64,000 nt of DNA from NCBI GenBank assembly GCA_965199165.1, contig OZ240681.1, positions 4,340,001 through 4,404,000 of the forward strand, written 5' to 3'. Shown piece after piece: positions 1 through 8,252 of this stretch. The notes under the pieces were generated by a model. The model did not search any database, had not been told where the DNA came from, and saw nothing but the letters and a program-made list of their open reading frames with translations. Origin of the DNA: LMUY01 sp965199165 (lineage in GTDB: Bacteria > Pseudomonadota > Alphaproteobacteria > Acetobacterales > Acetobacteraceae). The stretch's first letter is position 1. Each line of letters starts with the position of its first letter. Position numbers and translations under genes: made by a program.

Positions 1-1
1 G

Positions 2-739
2 CTGGCGGAGGCCGACCGGGCCCGATACCTGGCTGACCCGGACTTCGTGCACGTGCCGTTGCCGGGCCTGCTGGCGTCCGACTACCTCACCGCCCGGGCG
101 CAGGGGATCGACCTCGACCACGCCGCGGACGACGCGCGCGCCGGCAATCCCGCTTGGTCCGGGCCCGATGCGCCGCCCGCGGCCGGTCCGGCGCAGCCGG
201 AGCACGGGACCAGCACGATCGCGGTCGTGGACGCGATGGGCAACGCCGTTTGCCTCACCAGTTCGCTGGGCGGCGCGTTCGGCTCCCACCTCGTGGTGCG
301 CGGCTTCCTGCTCAACGCCGCGATGGCCGACTTCGCCGCCCGGCCGGACGCGGACGGGCGCCCGGTGGCCAATCGGGTGCAGCCTGGCAAACGGCCCGCC
401 ACCTCCATGACCCCCGCCTTCGTGCTGGACCGGTCCGGCGCGCTGCTGGCCGTCCTCGGCAGCGCGGGCGGCGCACGCATCCCCGCCTATGTCGTGCAGG
501 GTTCGGCCGGGCTGGTGGACTGGGCGCTGCCGCCGGCGAACGCGATCGCGCTGCCGCATGTGGCCGGCCTGGCGAACCGGGCGGAACTGGAGGGTGCCGG
601 CATCCTCGACGCGCTGGAGTCGCGGGGACAGCACGTCACCCAGCGGCCGATGCAGTCCGACACCGCCATCATCGCGACGCAGCCTGCCCTGGTGGGCGCG
701 GCCGACAAGCGGCGGGAGGGCGCGGTTGCGGCGGACTGA
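2..739 (+). CDS. Gamma-glutamyltransferase, C-terminal part (5' cut by window edge)
   Basis: Cleaves the gamma-glutamyl bond of glutathione and similar peptides, normally in the periplasm. The open frame runs from base 2 to the stop at 737-739 with no start inside the window, so only the C-terminal ~245 residues are present. They correspond to the small-subunit half of the family: a GTSTIAVVD strand near the maturation site, LTSSLGGAFGS, the conserved segment RPATSMTP and the glycine-rich GSAGGARIP. The catalytic Thr should be the T of the HGTST motif. The gene ends 34 bases before the start of a second Ntn-type hydrolase on the same strand. The family is clear; the substrate cannot be judged from this part. 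Confidence 0.9.
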   Translation: MAEADRARYLADPDFVHVPLPGLLASDYLTARAQGIDLDHAADDARAGNPAWSGPDAPPAAGPAQPEHGTSTIAVVDAMGNAVCLTSSLGGAFGSHLVVRGFLLNAAMADFAARPDADGRPVANRVQPGKRPATSMTPAFVLDRSGALLAVLGSAGGARIPAYVVQGSAGLVDWALPPANAIALPHVAGLANRAELEGAGILDALESRGQHVTQRPMQSDTAIIATQPALVGAADKRREGAVAAD

Positions 740-773
740 CCGTCACGGGCGGGCGCGGCGTCGCTCCCGCCGC

Positions 774-3083
774 ATGGCGCGTGCGCTGCGCCGGCTCGGC
801 AGCCTGCTCACGATCCTGGTGCTCCTGGCGGTCTCCACCGTGGGCGGGGCGGCGTTCCTGTGCCTGCCGCGGCAGCACGATGCCGGGCGCATTCCCGGGC
901 TGTCCGCCCCTGTGTCCGTGGCGTTCGATGCCAGCGGCGTGCCGCACATCCAGGCCGCCACGGAGCAGGACGGCGCGGCCGCGCTCGGCTTCGTCCATGC
1001 CAGGGACCGCATGTTCCAGATGGAGCTGATGCGCCGGGCGGCGTCCGGCCGCATCTCCGAACTCGCTGGCGCCCGGGCGTTGCCGCTGGACCGGATGATG
1101 CGTGTGCTGGGCTTGCGCCACCAGGCGGAGGTCGAGCTGGCGACCATCCCGGCGCCCACGCTGGCCATGCTGCAGGCCTATGCGCGGGGCGTGAACGCCT
1201 ACCTCGACGCGCACGGGCGCTGGAGCGCGGTGCAGTTTGCCGTGCTCGGCCGGCCGGAGCCTTGGACGCCGGTGGACAGCCTGCTGTGGGGGCGCACCAT
1301 GGGGATGTATCTGTCGGGCAACTGGCGGTCCGAGCTCGGCCGGGTGGCGCTCGCCGCCACGGTCTCGCACGACTGGATCGACCAGCTTTGGCCGCCGCAG
1401 GACGACACGCCGGGGCCCAGCGCCAGCCTGTCGCTGCCCCGGTTCGCAGGCCTTGCCGGCGCGCTCGACGCGGTGCTGCCGCGCTTTCCGGACCCGTTCA
1501 CCCTGCCCGACACCGCTTCCAACGAATGGGCGGTGGATGGCGCGCACAGCACGACGGGGGCGCCGCTGCTCGCGGGCGACCCGCATCTGGCATACAGCAC
1601 GCCGGGCATCTGGTACCTGGCGCGGATCGACACGCCCGGCGGCACCTTGGCGGGCGCCTTCGCGCCGGGCGTGCCGTTCCTGGTGATCGGCCGCACCGCT
1701 CGCCTCGCCTGGACGTTCACCACCACCGGCGCCGACACGCAGGACGTGTTCACCGAGACGCTGCTGCCGGACGGGCGCTACGCCACGCCGGACGGCCCGG
1801 CCGACTTCGTCACCCGCACCGAGCACATCGCCGTCCGCGGTGCCCCGGCCGAGGACCTGGTGGTGCGCGAGACAAGGCATGGCCCGGTCGTGAGCGACCT
1901 CGCCGGGCTGCCGCCCGCTGCCGGCACCGTGTTCGCGGCGGAGATGGCCAACCTGGCGCCCGGCGACGACGCCGCCACCGGTCTGCTCGCACTGAACCAT
2001 GCCGCCAGCGTGGCCGAAGCCGGGCATGCGGCGCCGCTGATCACCTCGCCGATCCAGAACCTGCTGGTGGCGGACGCGAACGGCATCGGCCAGTTCACCA
2101 CCGGCCGTATCCCCATCCGTCGCGCCGGCGACGGCGAGTGGCCGCAGCCAGGGGCGGATGGCGGGCATGACTGGGTCGGCTGGGCCAGCGGTGACGCCCT
2201 GCCCCACGTGGTGGCCCCAGCCAGCGGCCACATCGTCAACACCAACGAGCGCGTCGCCCCACCCGACTTCCCGGTGTTCCTGGGGCGCGACTTCTTCGGC
2301 GACTGGCGGGCCCGGCGGGTGCGGCAGCTGCTCGGCAGCGGCAAGCTCTCGCTCGACGACATGGCGGCGATCCAGGTGGACGTGACCAGCAGCTTCGCCC
2401 AGCAGGTGCTGCCGGTGCTGCTCGCCCGGCCGCGCCAGGAGGGCCTGGCCGGCCGCGCCGCCGGGCTGCTGCAAGGGTGGAACGGACGCATGGCGATGGA
2501 GCTGCCGCAGCCGGTGGTGTTCAATTCCTGGATGCAGCGCTTCGAGGCGCTGGCGCTCGCACGGCACGACATCCCGGTGACCGCACCCCACCCCTGGGTG
2601 GATTTCGTGGCGTGGCTGCTCGGTCCTACGGGCGCCGGATGGTGCGGTGGGGATTGCGGCCCCCTGCTGGACCAGGCGCTGGCAGAGGCGTTGCCTCCGC
2701 TTGCCCTCCGCCTCGGTCCGGACCCGTCCGACTGGCGATGGGGCGACGTGCACGTGGCGACGTATGCGGACCCCGTGCTGCCGCAACTGACCAGCCGGAT
2801 CGCGCAGCCTGGCGACGACGCCACCATCTTCCGCGGCGGCAGCGCCGGGGGGCAGCTGGATGCCGTGCACGGCCCAAGCTACCGCGGCGTGTATGACCTG
2901 GCCGACCTTGACCGCAGCCGCTTCGTCGCCGCACCGGGCCAGTCCGGCAACCCGCTCAGCGCGCATTTCCGCGACATGCTGCAACGCTGGCGTGACGGCG
3001 GCTCCGTCACCCTGCCCGCCTCGGCCGACCCGCGCGAGACATTGGCGCTGCAGCCCGCCGACTCTCTGCGCGGAGACGATTGA
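774..3083 (+). CDS. Penicillin acylase family protein (Ntn hydrolase)
   Basis: An amidase of the penicillin/acyl-homoserine-lactone acylase superfamily, 769 aa. Residues ~8-30 form a hydrophobic signal or anchor segment, so it acts in the periplasm. The alpha-chain part carries GVPHI and GFVHARDRMFQMELMRR, both typical of the family. The self-cleavage site and nucleophile is Ser249 in ASNEWAV, followed by the usual DPHL element. ATG 774 is chosen because it puts the signal segment at the N-terminus; the frame is open further upstream but overlaps the previous gene. It follows the gamma-glutamyltransferase, another self-processing amidase. The acyl group removed (beta-lactam, quorum signal, peptide) cannot be told from sequence. 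Confidence 0.9.
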   Translation: MARALRRLGSLLTILVLLAVSTVGGAAFLCLPRQHDAGRIPGLSAPVSVAFDASGVPHIQAATEQDGAAALGFVHARDRMFQMELMRRAASGRISELAGARALPLDRMMRVLGLRHQAEVELATIPAPTLAMLQAYARGVNAYLDAHGRWSAVQFAVLGRPEPWTPVDSLLWGRTMGMYLSGNWRSELGRVALAATVSHDWIDQLWPPQDDTPGPSASLSLPRFAGLAGALDAVLPRFPDPFTLPDTASNEWAVDGAHSTTGAPLLAGDPHLAYSTPGIWYLARIDTPGGTLAGAFAPGVPFLVIGRTARLAWTFTTTGADTQDVFTETLLPDGRYATPDGPADFVTRTEHIAVRGAPAEDLVVRETRHGPVVSDLAGLPPAAGTVFAAEMANLAPGDDAATGLLALNHAASVAEAGHAAPLITSPIQNLLVADANGIGQFTTGRIPIRRAGDGEWPQPGADGGHDWVGWASGDALPHVVAPASGHIVNTNERVAPPDFPVFLGRDFFGDWRARRVRQLLGSGKLSLDDMAAIQVDVTSSFAQQVLPVLLARPRQEGLAGRAAGLLQGWNGRMAMELPQPVVFNSWMQRFEALALARHDIPVTAPHPWVDFVAWLLGPTGAGWCGGDCGPLLDQALAEALPPLALRLGPDPSDWRWGDVHVATYADPVLPQLTSRIAQPGDDATIFRGGSAGGQLDAVHGPSYRGVYDLADLDRSRFVAAPGQSGNPLSAHFRDMLQRWRDGGSVTLPASADPRETLALQPADSLRGDD

Positions 3084-3116
3084 CCACGGAGGGCTCGGCG
3101 TGGACGATGGCGCGCG

Positions 3117-3893
3117 ATGACCTACAAGCCGCCGCGCCGCCCCCAGTTCTTCTACACGACCGCGCCGCTGCCATGCCCCTACGTGGCAGGCCGGACGGAG
3201 CGCAAGGTCGTGACGGAGATCACCGGCCCGGACAGCGATACCTTGCACGATCGGCTGTCCCGCGCCGGGTTCCGCCGCAGCCACAACATCGCCTATGCGC
3301 CTGTGTGCCCGGCCTGCAATGCCTGCGTGCCGATCCGGATCCCCGTCGCGAGCTTCCAGCCGGACCGCACGCTGCGCCGCATCGACCGCTACAATGCGGA
3401 CGTCGTCGGCTACGAGGTCCCGTCGCGGGCCACCGCCGAGCAGTTCCAGCTATTCCAACGCTACCAGCTTGCCCGGCATGCCGAGGGCGACATGGCGACG
3501 ATGAGCTTCTACGACTACCGCGCGATGGTCGAGGACACCCCGATCGAGACCCTGATCGTCGAGTTCCGCGACCGGAGCGACCGGCTGGTCGGCGGCTGCT
3601 TGACGGACCGTCTCGGCGACGGGTTGTCTGCGGTCTATAGCTACTTCGCACCGGAACTGGAGCGGCGTTCGCTCGGCAACTATGCCATCCTGTGGCTGAT
3701 CCGTCGTGCGAAGGCGCTCGGCCTGCCCTACGTCTACCTAGGCTATTGGGTGCCGGAAAGCCCGAAGATGGCCTACAAGGCCCGCTTCCGCCCGACGGAG
3801 GTGCTGGCCGGGGGCACGTGGCGCATCCTGGTGGACGCCGACCACGTTCCCCTGCCGCTGCCGGAGCTGGCGATGGTGTCCCAAAGCGGCTGA
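3117..3893 (+). CDS. bpt: Aspartate/glutamate leucyltransferase (arginyltransferase family)
   Basis: Transfers leucine from Leu-tRNA to proteins with N-terminal Asp or Glu, making them N-degron substrates for ClpS/ClpAP; cytoplasmic. At 258 aa it has normal length. The N-terminal ATE domain shows CPY, then the CPACNACVPIR cysteine cluster, and the C-terminal domain has LGYWVPESPKMAYKARFRP, the most conserved block of bacterial Bpt proteins. The ATG at 3117 lies 33 bases after the acylase stop. Its stop nearly abuts a small opposite-strand reading frame. The call of leucyl rather than arginyl specificity rests on the bacterial family. Confidence 0.93.
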   Translation: MTYKPPRRPQFFYTTAPLPCPYVAGRTERKVVTEITGPDSDTLHDRLSRAGFRRSHNIAYAPVCPACNACVPIRIPVASFQPDRTLRRIDRYNADVVGYEVPSRATAEQFQLFQRYQLARHAEGDMATMSFYDYRAMVEDTPIETLIVEFRDRSDRLVGGCLTDRLGDGLSAVYSYFAPELERRSLGNYAILWLIRRAKALGLPYVYLGYWVPESPKMAYKARFRPTEVLAGGTWRILVDADHVPLPLPELAMVSQSG

Positions 3894-3898
3894 CCGAT

Positions 3899-3994
3899 CT
3901 ACTCCGTCGTATCGCGGCTCCGCAGCATGACGGTGGACAGAAAGCCCAGCGTGACCAGGCCGGTGATCGCGAAGGTGAGTGTCAGTGACATCAT
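3899..3994 (-). CDS. Possible 31-aa single-span membrane peptide
   Basis: Read on the minus strand this gives a 31-residue peptide starting MMSLTLTF, with one hydrophobic stretch (residues ~3-24) and a charged tail RSRDTTE. It matches no family I know. It ends 5 bases from the stop of bpt, tail to tail. No convincing Shine-Dalgarno sequence is seen upstream. The composition (one clean membrane span and a polar C-terminus) is what argues for a real gene; the length makes chance possible. Confidence 0.4.
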   Translation of the reverse strand: MMSLTLTFAITGLVTLGFLSTVMLRSRDTTE

Positions 3995-4081
3995 GGCAGT
4001 GGACCCGTTGTTGGAATTGCACGCAATCCCATCCTACGAGGCGAACATTAACGCAGTTTGAAGATCGGGTGGCGATGTCTA

Positions 4082-4112
4082 GAAAAATGGGCGGCGAGAC
4101 ATCGCCGCCCAT
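4082..4112 (-). terminator. Rho-independent terminator of the 4130-4468 gene
   Basis: Positions 4087-4097 and 4102-4112 are perfect 11-base complements (ATGGGCGGCGA / TCGCCGCCCAT) with a 4-base loop. On the minus strand the stem is followed by TTTTTCT. It lies 17 bases past the stop codon of the small gene on the same strand, the right place and orientation for an intrinsic terminator. Confidence 0.85.
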
Positions 4113-4129
4113 CCTCGCCGCAGTGTGGC

Positions 4130-4468
4130 CTAGGCGGCCTCTTCCTCGCCGTGCTCTTCCGCCGCGCCGGTTAGAGCTTCACCCAAGCTCTTGATCTTCT
4201 CGGCGTTCTTGCTGTCGGACTTGCCGGCGATCGTCACCGTCTCCTTCCCGAGCTTGGCGACCAGCTTGCGCACGGTCTCACCGTTGATCTCCTTGGCGTG
4301 AAGCGCCTTCTTCAGGCTTTCGAGGTCCTTGATGATGGTCTTGATGCCGGGTGCATCGACCTTCTCGAGCGTGGCCTCCCATCCTTCGATGTTCTTCGTG
4401 GCGGCGGCGACGGTGAAGCCCTTAATCCCGTCCTTGATGTGCTTGATGGTGGCGTCGAACTGAGGCAT
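4130..4468 (-). CDS. Small conserved hypothetical protein
   Basis: A 112-aa soluble protein starting MPQFDATIKHIKDGIKG, rich in Lys, Glu and Ala, with a helical pattern and an acidic end (EEHGEEEAA). No signal peptide or membrane span. I do not recognise the family. The ATG at 4466-4468 is preferred because AAGGA stands just upstream and the charged protein begins there; the longer reading upstream has the look of untranslated sequence. It is read away from the MFS gene at 4671 and closed by a strong terminator, so it forms its own transcription unit. Confidence 0.75.
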   Translation of the reverse strand: MPQFDATIKHIKDGIKGFTVAAATKNIEGWEATLEKVDAPGIKTIIKDLESLKKALHAKEINGETVRKLVAKLGKETVTIAGKSDSKNAEKIKSLGEALTGAAEEHGEEEAA

Positions 4469-4670
4469 GGGCGTATCCTTGCAAGTTTCTCCGCTGCCCA
4501 CATGCTCCCGACATGCAGCTTGCAAACCGCCGCTCACCGTTACGTGTGCATATCGGGTGGCGTCGTCGGCGGAGTGACAACAAGCCTGGGTAGCCTGCGC
4601 CGGCAGCGGCAAGCGTGCCGCGCAAGAATCGAGGGGAGCCGACGAGGTGCAGGACGCCAGGGGACAGAGC

Positions 4671-5945
4671 ATGCCGCAATCTGCGGCGCTACCGCCCGCC
4701 GCAGCGACACCCCTGTATTCTTGGGTGATCCTCTCCGTCTGCTTCCTGACCTTCCTGGTCAGCTTCGTGGACCGATTGACCTGGGCCAACGTCGCCATTC
4801 CCGTCAGCCTATCGCTTGGCCTGCCTGTGGCGGCGCTGGGCATCTTCGTGACGGCCTTCTACGTGGGCTACGTGATCTGCAACGCGCTCGGCGGACTGGC
4901 GAGCGACCGCGTCGGCGGGCGCACCACGCTCAGTGTCTCCATGCTGGCGCTCGGCTGCTGCACCTTCGCCTTCGGGTGGACGACGTCGGTTGCCACGGGA
5001 CTCGTGATCCAGTCGTTGATGGGACTGTCGGCTGGGGCGGATTACGCCTCCTGCATCAAGGTCCTCGTGTCCTGGTTCGCACGGCGGGATCGGGGCAAGG
5101 CGATGGGGCTGTTCCTGATCGCCTCCTCGCTGGGCGTGGCCACGACCAACGCGGTCGTGCCGTCACTGGCCGCGGCGATCGGCTGGCGCGGGGTGTACCA
5201 GGCGCTGGGCGCCGTCACGCTGGGCGTGGGCGTGCTGACGTTCCTCGTCGTCCGCGACGGCCCGGTGGCCGTGGCACCTGCGCGGACGCCGCCGGTCGGC
5301 GCGGTCCTGCGCCAACCGGCGATGCTGCTGATCACGGTGGCCGGCTTCGGCGGCTTCTGGGGGACCTGGGGCTTCGCCTTCTGGGCCAACGCGCTGATGA
5401 TCCGGCAGCACGGCCTCTCCCCGGTGGAGGCGGGCTTCGTCGTCTCCCTGGTGGGCGTGGCCGCCATCATCGGCAAGCCGGTGTTCGGTTGGGTGTCGGA
5501 CCGGCTGGGCGGGCGGCCGAAATGGCTGATCGTGGGCTGCTTCCTGCTGTTCGCGGCCATGCTGCTGGTGTTCGGCACGCTGACCGACCGCCGTTCGTTC
5601 CAGTGGGCGGCACCGCTGCTGGGCGTCGGCGCCTTCGTCTACAGCCCGCTGCTGGCGGTGCTGGTGGCGGAGTTCGCCGGACCCGCCCTGGCCGGCTCGG
5701 CGACGGGCGTCACCTCCGCCTTCTGGCAGCTCGGCAGCGTGATCGTGCCGCTTGTGGTCGGGCTGGTGTTCCAGGCGACAGGCTCGTTCATGGGCGCGTT
5801 CGGCGTATTGGCGGCCGGTCCGCTGCTGGGCGCGGCGTGCATGCTGTTCGTGCAGGAGCCGCGACCGAGCGACAGGACCTTGGCAGCGCCATACCGAGGC
5901 TCGCCTGATGGAGTGCGGCACGGTGCCGGAAGGAGAACGGCATGA
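4671..5945 (+). CDS. MFS transporter
   Basis: A major facilitator with about 12 hydrophobic spans, 424 aa from this start. The loop between spans 2 and 3 reads GGLASDRVGGR, the family's G-x-x-x-D-R-x-G-G-R signature, repeated in the second half as FGWVSDRLGGRPK. The family resembles anion/organic-acid importers. ATG 4671 has AGGGGA six bases upstream; a GTG at 4647 is an alternative. The stop overlaps the next start in an ATGA, so the downstream metalloprotease-like gene is translationally coupled. Substrate unknown. Confidence 0.88.
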   Translation: MPQSAALPPAAATPLYSWVILSVCFLTFLVSFVDRLTWANVAIPVSLSLGLPVAALGIFVTAFYVGYVICNALGGLASDRVGGRTTLSVSMLALGCCTFAFGWTTSVATGLVIQSLMGLSAGADYASCIKVLVSWFARRDRGKAMGLFLIASSLGVATTNAVVPSLAAAIGWRGVYQALGAVTLGVGVLTFLVVRDGPVAVAPARTPPVGAVLRQPAMLLITVAGFGGFWGTWGFAFWANALMIRQHGLSPVEAGFVVSLVGVAAIIGKPVFGWVSDRLGGRPKWLIVGCFLLFAAMLLVFGTLTDRRSFQWAAPLLGVGAFVYSPLLAVLVAEFAGPALAGSATGVTSAFWQLGSVIVPLVVGLVFQATGSFMGAFGVLAAGPLLGAACMLFVQEPRPSDRTLAAPYRGSPDGVRHGAGRRTA

Positions 5946-6631
5946 GCGTCGAAGTGGCGGTCTTCAACGGGTCGGGATCGCTGTCCCCGGCGTTGGAGGC
6001 GGAAGTCCGTGCGGGCATCGACGACGCCATCACCGCGCTTCGGCATCATAGCGATCTGGACGGCATCGGGATCGCCGTGCACCTCTCGGAGATCGTGGGT
6101 CGGGAGACCGGCTTAGGCGGTTACGCCTATGGTCCTGATAGCTGTGCGGTTCACGTCGACCACCGCAACGAGATGCTGCGGCAGAACACTCGCGCCAACG
6201 CCGCCGCGATTGCGATCCACGAGCTGCACCACGTTCTGCGCATGCGCCACCGACCGTGGCCCCGATTTGCCGAGATATGCGCAGGGGAAGTGTTGGTGCT
6301 GGAGGGTCTGGCGACACGGTGCGAAATGTTCTTGGGCTATCCCGAACCGCAAACGGTCTACGCGACGTCGGAGGTTCTTACGTTGGAGTGTCTTGCCACG
6401 ATCGCGCCCGTCATCGGCAACGCAGGGGCAAACTGGCAGTGGATTTACAACCTGAACGGGTTTCCCGATCGGGTCTACAAAGCTGTCTACCCGATGGGGC
6501 ACTGCGTTGTGGGGGCTTACCTGTCCAGGACCGCCCATACCCCGATGACCGCCCTGGGCGTGCCTTGGGAGGACATCTGGCAAGAGGCGTCAGAACTCGT
6601 GCAAGCGGGTGACGCCCCCTCCCACCCGTGA
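5942..6631 (+). CDS. DUF2268-like putative zinc-dependent protease
   Basis: A 229-aa protein with a zinc-peptidase motif: His93-Glu94-Leu95-His96-His97 in IAIHELHHVLR, followed by EGLA at residues 121-124, which could supply the third ligand. HExHH plus a later EGLA is the pattern of the DUF2268 predicted Zn-dependent proteases. No signal peptide is evident, so it is probably cytoplasmic. It starts within the stop of the MFS gene (ATGA), implying coupled expression. The metal motif is seen directly; protease activity is inferred from the family. Confidence 0.7.
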   Translation: MSVEVAVFNGSGSLSPALEAEVRAGIDDAITALRHHSDLDGIGIAVHLSEIVGRETGLGGYAYGPDSCAVHVDHRNEMLRQNTRANAAAIAIHELHHVLRMRHRPWPRFAEICAGEVLVLEGLATRCEMFLGYPEPQTVYATSEVLTLECLATIAPVIGNAGANWQWIYNLNGFPDRVYKAVYPMGHCVVGAYLSRTAHTPMTALGVPWEDIWQEASELVQAGDAPSHP

Positions 6632-6732
6632 GGCGATGCCCTCGGATGGAGCGGAGCGGCACGCCGCCTGGCCTGACCCCTCGGCAGACTACGATCCCCG
6701 TGCGGCGATCCAGACTGTCGCATGGTGCAGCG

Positions 6733-7128
6733 TCAGGCGCCGTAATCGGCGTCGGACACATGCTCCATCCACTCGACCGCCCGACCGTCGAGCTTCTCCT
6801 GAACGGCGATGTGGCTCATGGCCGTGGTGGGGGCGGCGCCGTGCCAGTGCTTCTCGCCTGGCGGGAACCACACGACATCGCCCGGCCGGATTTCCTCGAC
6901 CGGGCCGCCCTCGCGCTGCACCCGGCCGCACCCGGCCGTGACGATCAAGGTCTGGCCAAGCGGATGCGTGTGCCAGGCCGTGCGTGCACCAGGCTCGAAC
7001 GTCACGAGCGCACCGGCCACGCGGGCCGGCTCCGGCGCATCGAACAGGCGGTCGATCCGAACCGTGCCGGTAAACCACTCCGCGGGCCCCTTGGCCGACG
7101 GCGTCACTCCGTTGCGGGCGATCTCCAT
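6733..7128 (-). CDS. Cupin, hydroxynitrile lyase-like (manganese type)
   Basis: A single-domain cupin of 131 aa. The first motif is ARTAWHTHPLGQTLIV with His53, His55 and Gln59; the second supplies His94 in GEKHWHG. As I recall, the bacterial (R)-selective hydroxynitrile lyase of Granulicella tundricola has the same length and the same four manganese ligands at the same numbers, and Ala40, Val42 and Gln110, known to shape its active site, also match. That enzyme family cleaves or forms cyanohydrins; related cupins are annotated as carboxymuconolactone decarboxylase-like. ATG 7126-7128 is chosen since homology starts there. Confidence 0.82.
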   Translation of the reverse strand: MEIARNGVTPSAKGPAEWFTGTVRIDRLFDAPEPARVAGALVTFEPGARTAWHTHPLGQTLIVTAGCGRVQREGGPVEEIRPGDVVWFPPGEKHWHGAAPTTAMSHIAVQEKLDGRAVEWMEHVSDADYGA

Positions 7129-7212
7129 AGTGTACCTCCATCTTTGATCGAAGACGCATCGCCCTGATGCGAACACCTTGCGGCGCCACCGTCCCAGGGT
7201 GACGGTCCAAAG

Positions 7213-7251
7213 CCCTCTCCCTTTGGAAGAGGGTTGGGTGAGGGTATGGGG
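7213..7251. repeat. Intergenic palindromic repeat copy (CCCTCTCC...GGTGAGGG type)
   Basis: CCCTCT (7213-7218) pairs with AGAGGG (7228-7233), followed by TTGGGTGAGGG. It resembles the copies at 11461-11583 and 14587-14615. A further diverged stretch, 7274-7304, looks like a second, inverted copy. It lies between the divergent-facing cupin and TPR genes; the rest of 7129-7352 shows nothing else I can name. Confidence 0.6.
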
Positions 7252-7352
7252 CACGGTGCTGCACTGGGGCCATCACCCAATCCCTTCTGCCAAGGAGTAG
7301 GGAGCACATTCCCAGTTGGCAACATCCGCATCCTTGGCGGCCAGGCCAGCCA

Positions 7353-8192
7353 TCAACGCCGGTCCGGCCCGGCCTCCAGCAGCGCCAGGTTCTGTTCCGC
7401 CAGGTCGCTCGTCGCCGAGTCCGGCGCCAGGGCCTCCGCCTGCACCCAGTCCTTGTGCGCGCCAACCCGGTCGCCGCGGCGTTGGCGCAGGATGCCGCGT
7501 TCGAGATACGCCTCGGGGTTGTCCGGGTCCTTGGCCAGGGCGCGGTCCACGTCGTCCTGCGCGAGGTCCAGGTGGCCCTCGTGCCGCCAGGCCGCCGCAC
7601 GCAGCACCAGCGCGTCCGCACGCTTGGGGTCAAGTTCCAGCGCATGGCTGAGGTCGTCCACCGCGTCCTCGTAGTGCCCGAGCGTGGCGGCGGCGATGGA
7701 CCGGTCGATCAGCAGGTCAGGGTCGTCGGGCGACAGGATCAGCGCCAGCGTCGCGGCCCCCAACGCGCGGCCGGGTTCGCCCGCCATCAGCCAGGCCTGG
7801 TCCGCCTGGCCGTACACCGTGGCGCGGGCCAGCGCCGGGGCCTTGCTGCGGCCCGCCAGCTTCTCCAGCATCTCGGCGCCGGTCTGCACGTCACCCAGTT
7901 GCACCTGGGCCAAGGCCAGGCAATGGTCCGCCCCCTCGCCGCCCCCGGTCGCCTGCCAGGCGTCGGCGAAGGTGTTGGCCCCCTCGGGGTCGCTCGCCAG
8001 CATGCTCATGCAACGCTCGTAATCCGCACCTTCGGCGATGCGCGGCGGCACGGGCGGGATCGGCAGGATCTCGGCGCTGTCGTCCGCCTCGTCGGCCGGC
8101 GGCTCGGTGCCGTGCAGTTCCCACGCGGTGCCACCCGCCACCAGCAGCAGCAGGACCCCCGCGCCGATCACCACTGCCGCACGCTGCTTCAT
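7353..8192 (-). CDS. Membrane-anchored TPR-repeat protein
   Basis: A 279-aa protein. Residues ~5-25 (AAVVIGAGVLLLLVAGGTAW) are a membrane anchor or signal; the rest should lie in the periplasm. From about residue 150 there are at least three tetratricopeptide repeats, recognisable by the A-x-x-x-G-x-x-x-x-A-x-x-D spacing (LGHYEDAVDDLSHALELDPK, HLDLAQDDVDRALAKDPDN). Such proteins serve as scaffolds for protein contacts. It is divergent from the SDR gene, with 60 bases between. The partner is unknown. Confidence 0.8.
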   Translation of the reverse strand: MKQRAAVVIGAGVLLLLVAGGTAWELHGTEPPADEADDSAEILPIPPVPPRIAEGADYERCMSMLASDPEGANTFADAWQATGGGEGADHCLALAQVQLGDVQTGAEMLEKLAGRSKAPALARATVYGQADQAWLMAGEPGRALGAATLALILSPDDPDLLIDRSIAAATLGHYEDAVDDLSHALELDPKRADALVLRAAAWRHEGHLDLAQDDVDRALAKDPDNPEAYLERGILRQRRGDRVGAHKDWVQAEALAPDSATSDLAEQNLALLEAGPDRR

Positions 8193-8252
8193 GATCGTGC
8201 TAGTCTACCCGGCAGCCGGCGCGCCGGGCAACCTAAGTGGAACAGCCTCGCC

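Noticed and set aside
669..3284. Long minus-strand open frame across the acylase gene
   Set aside because: Codon-position shadow of the real plus-strand gene in GC-rich DNA; composition (Arg, Gly, His-rich) is not protein-like.
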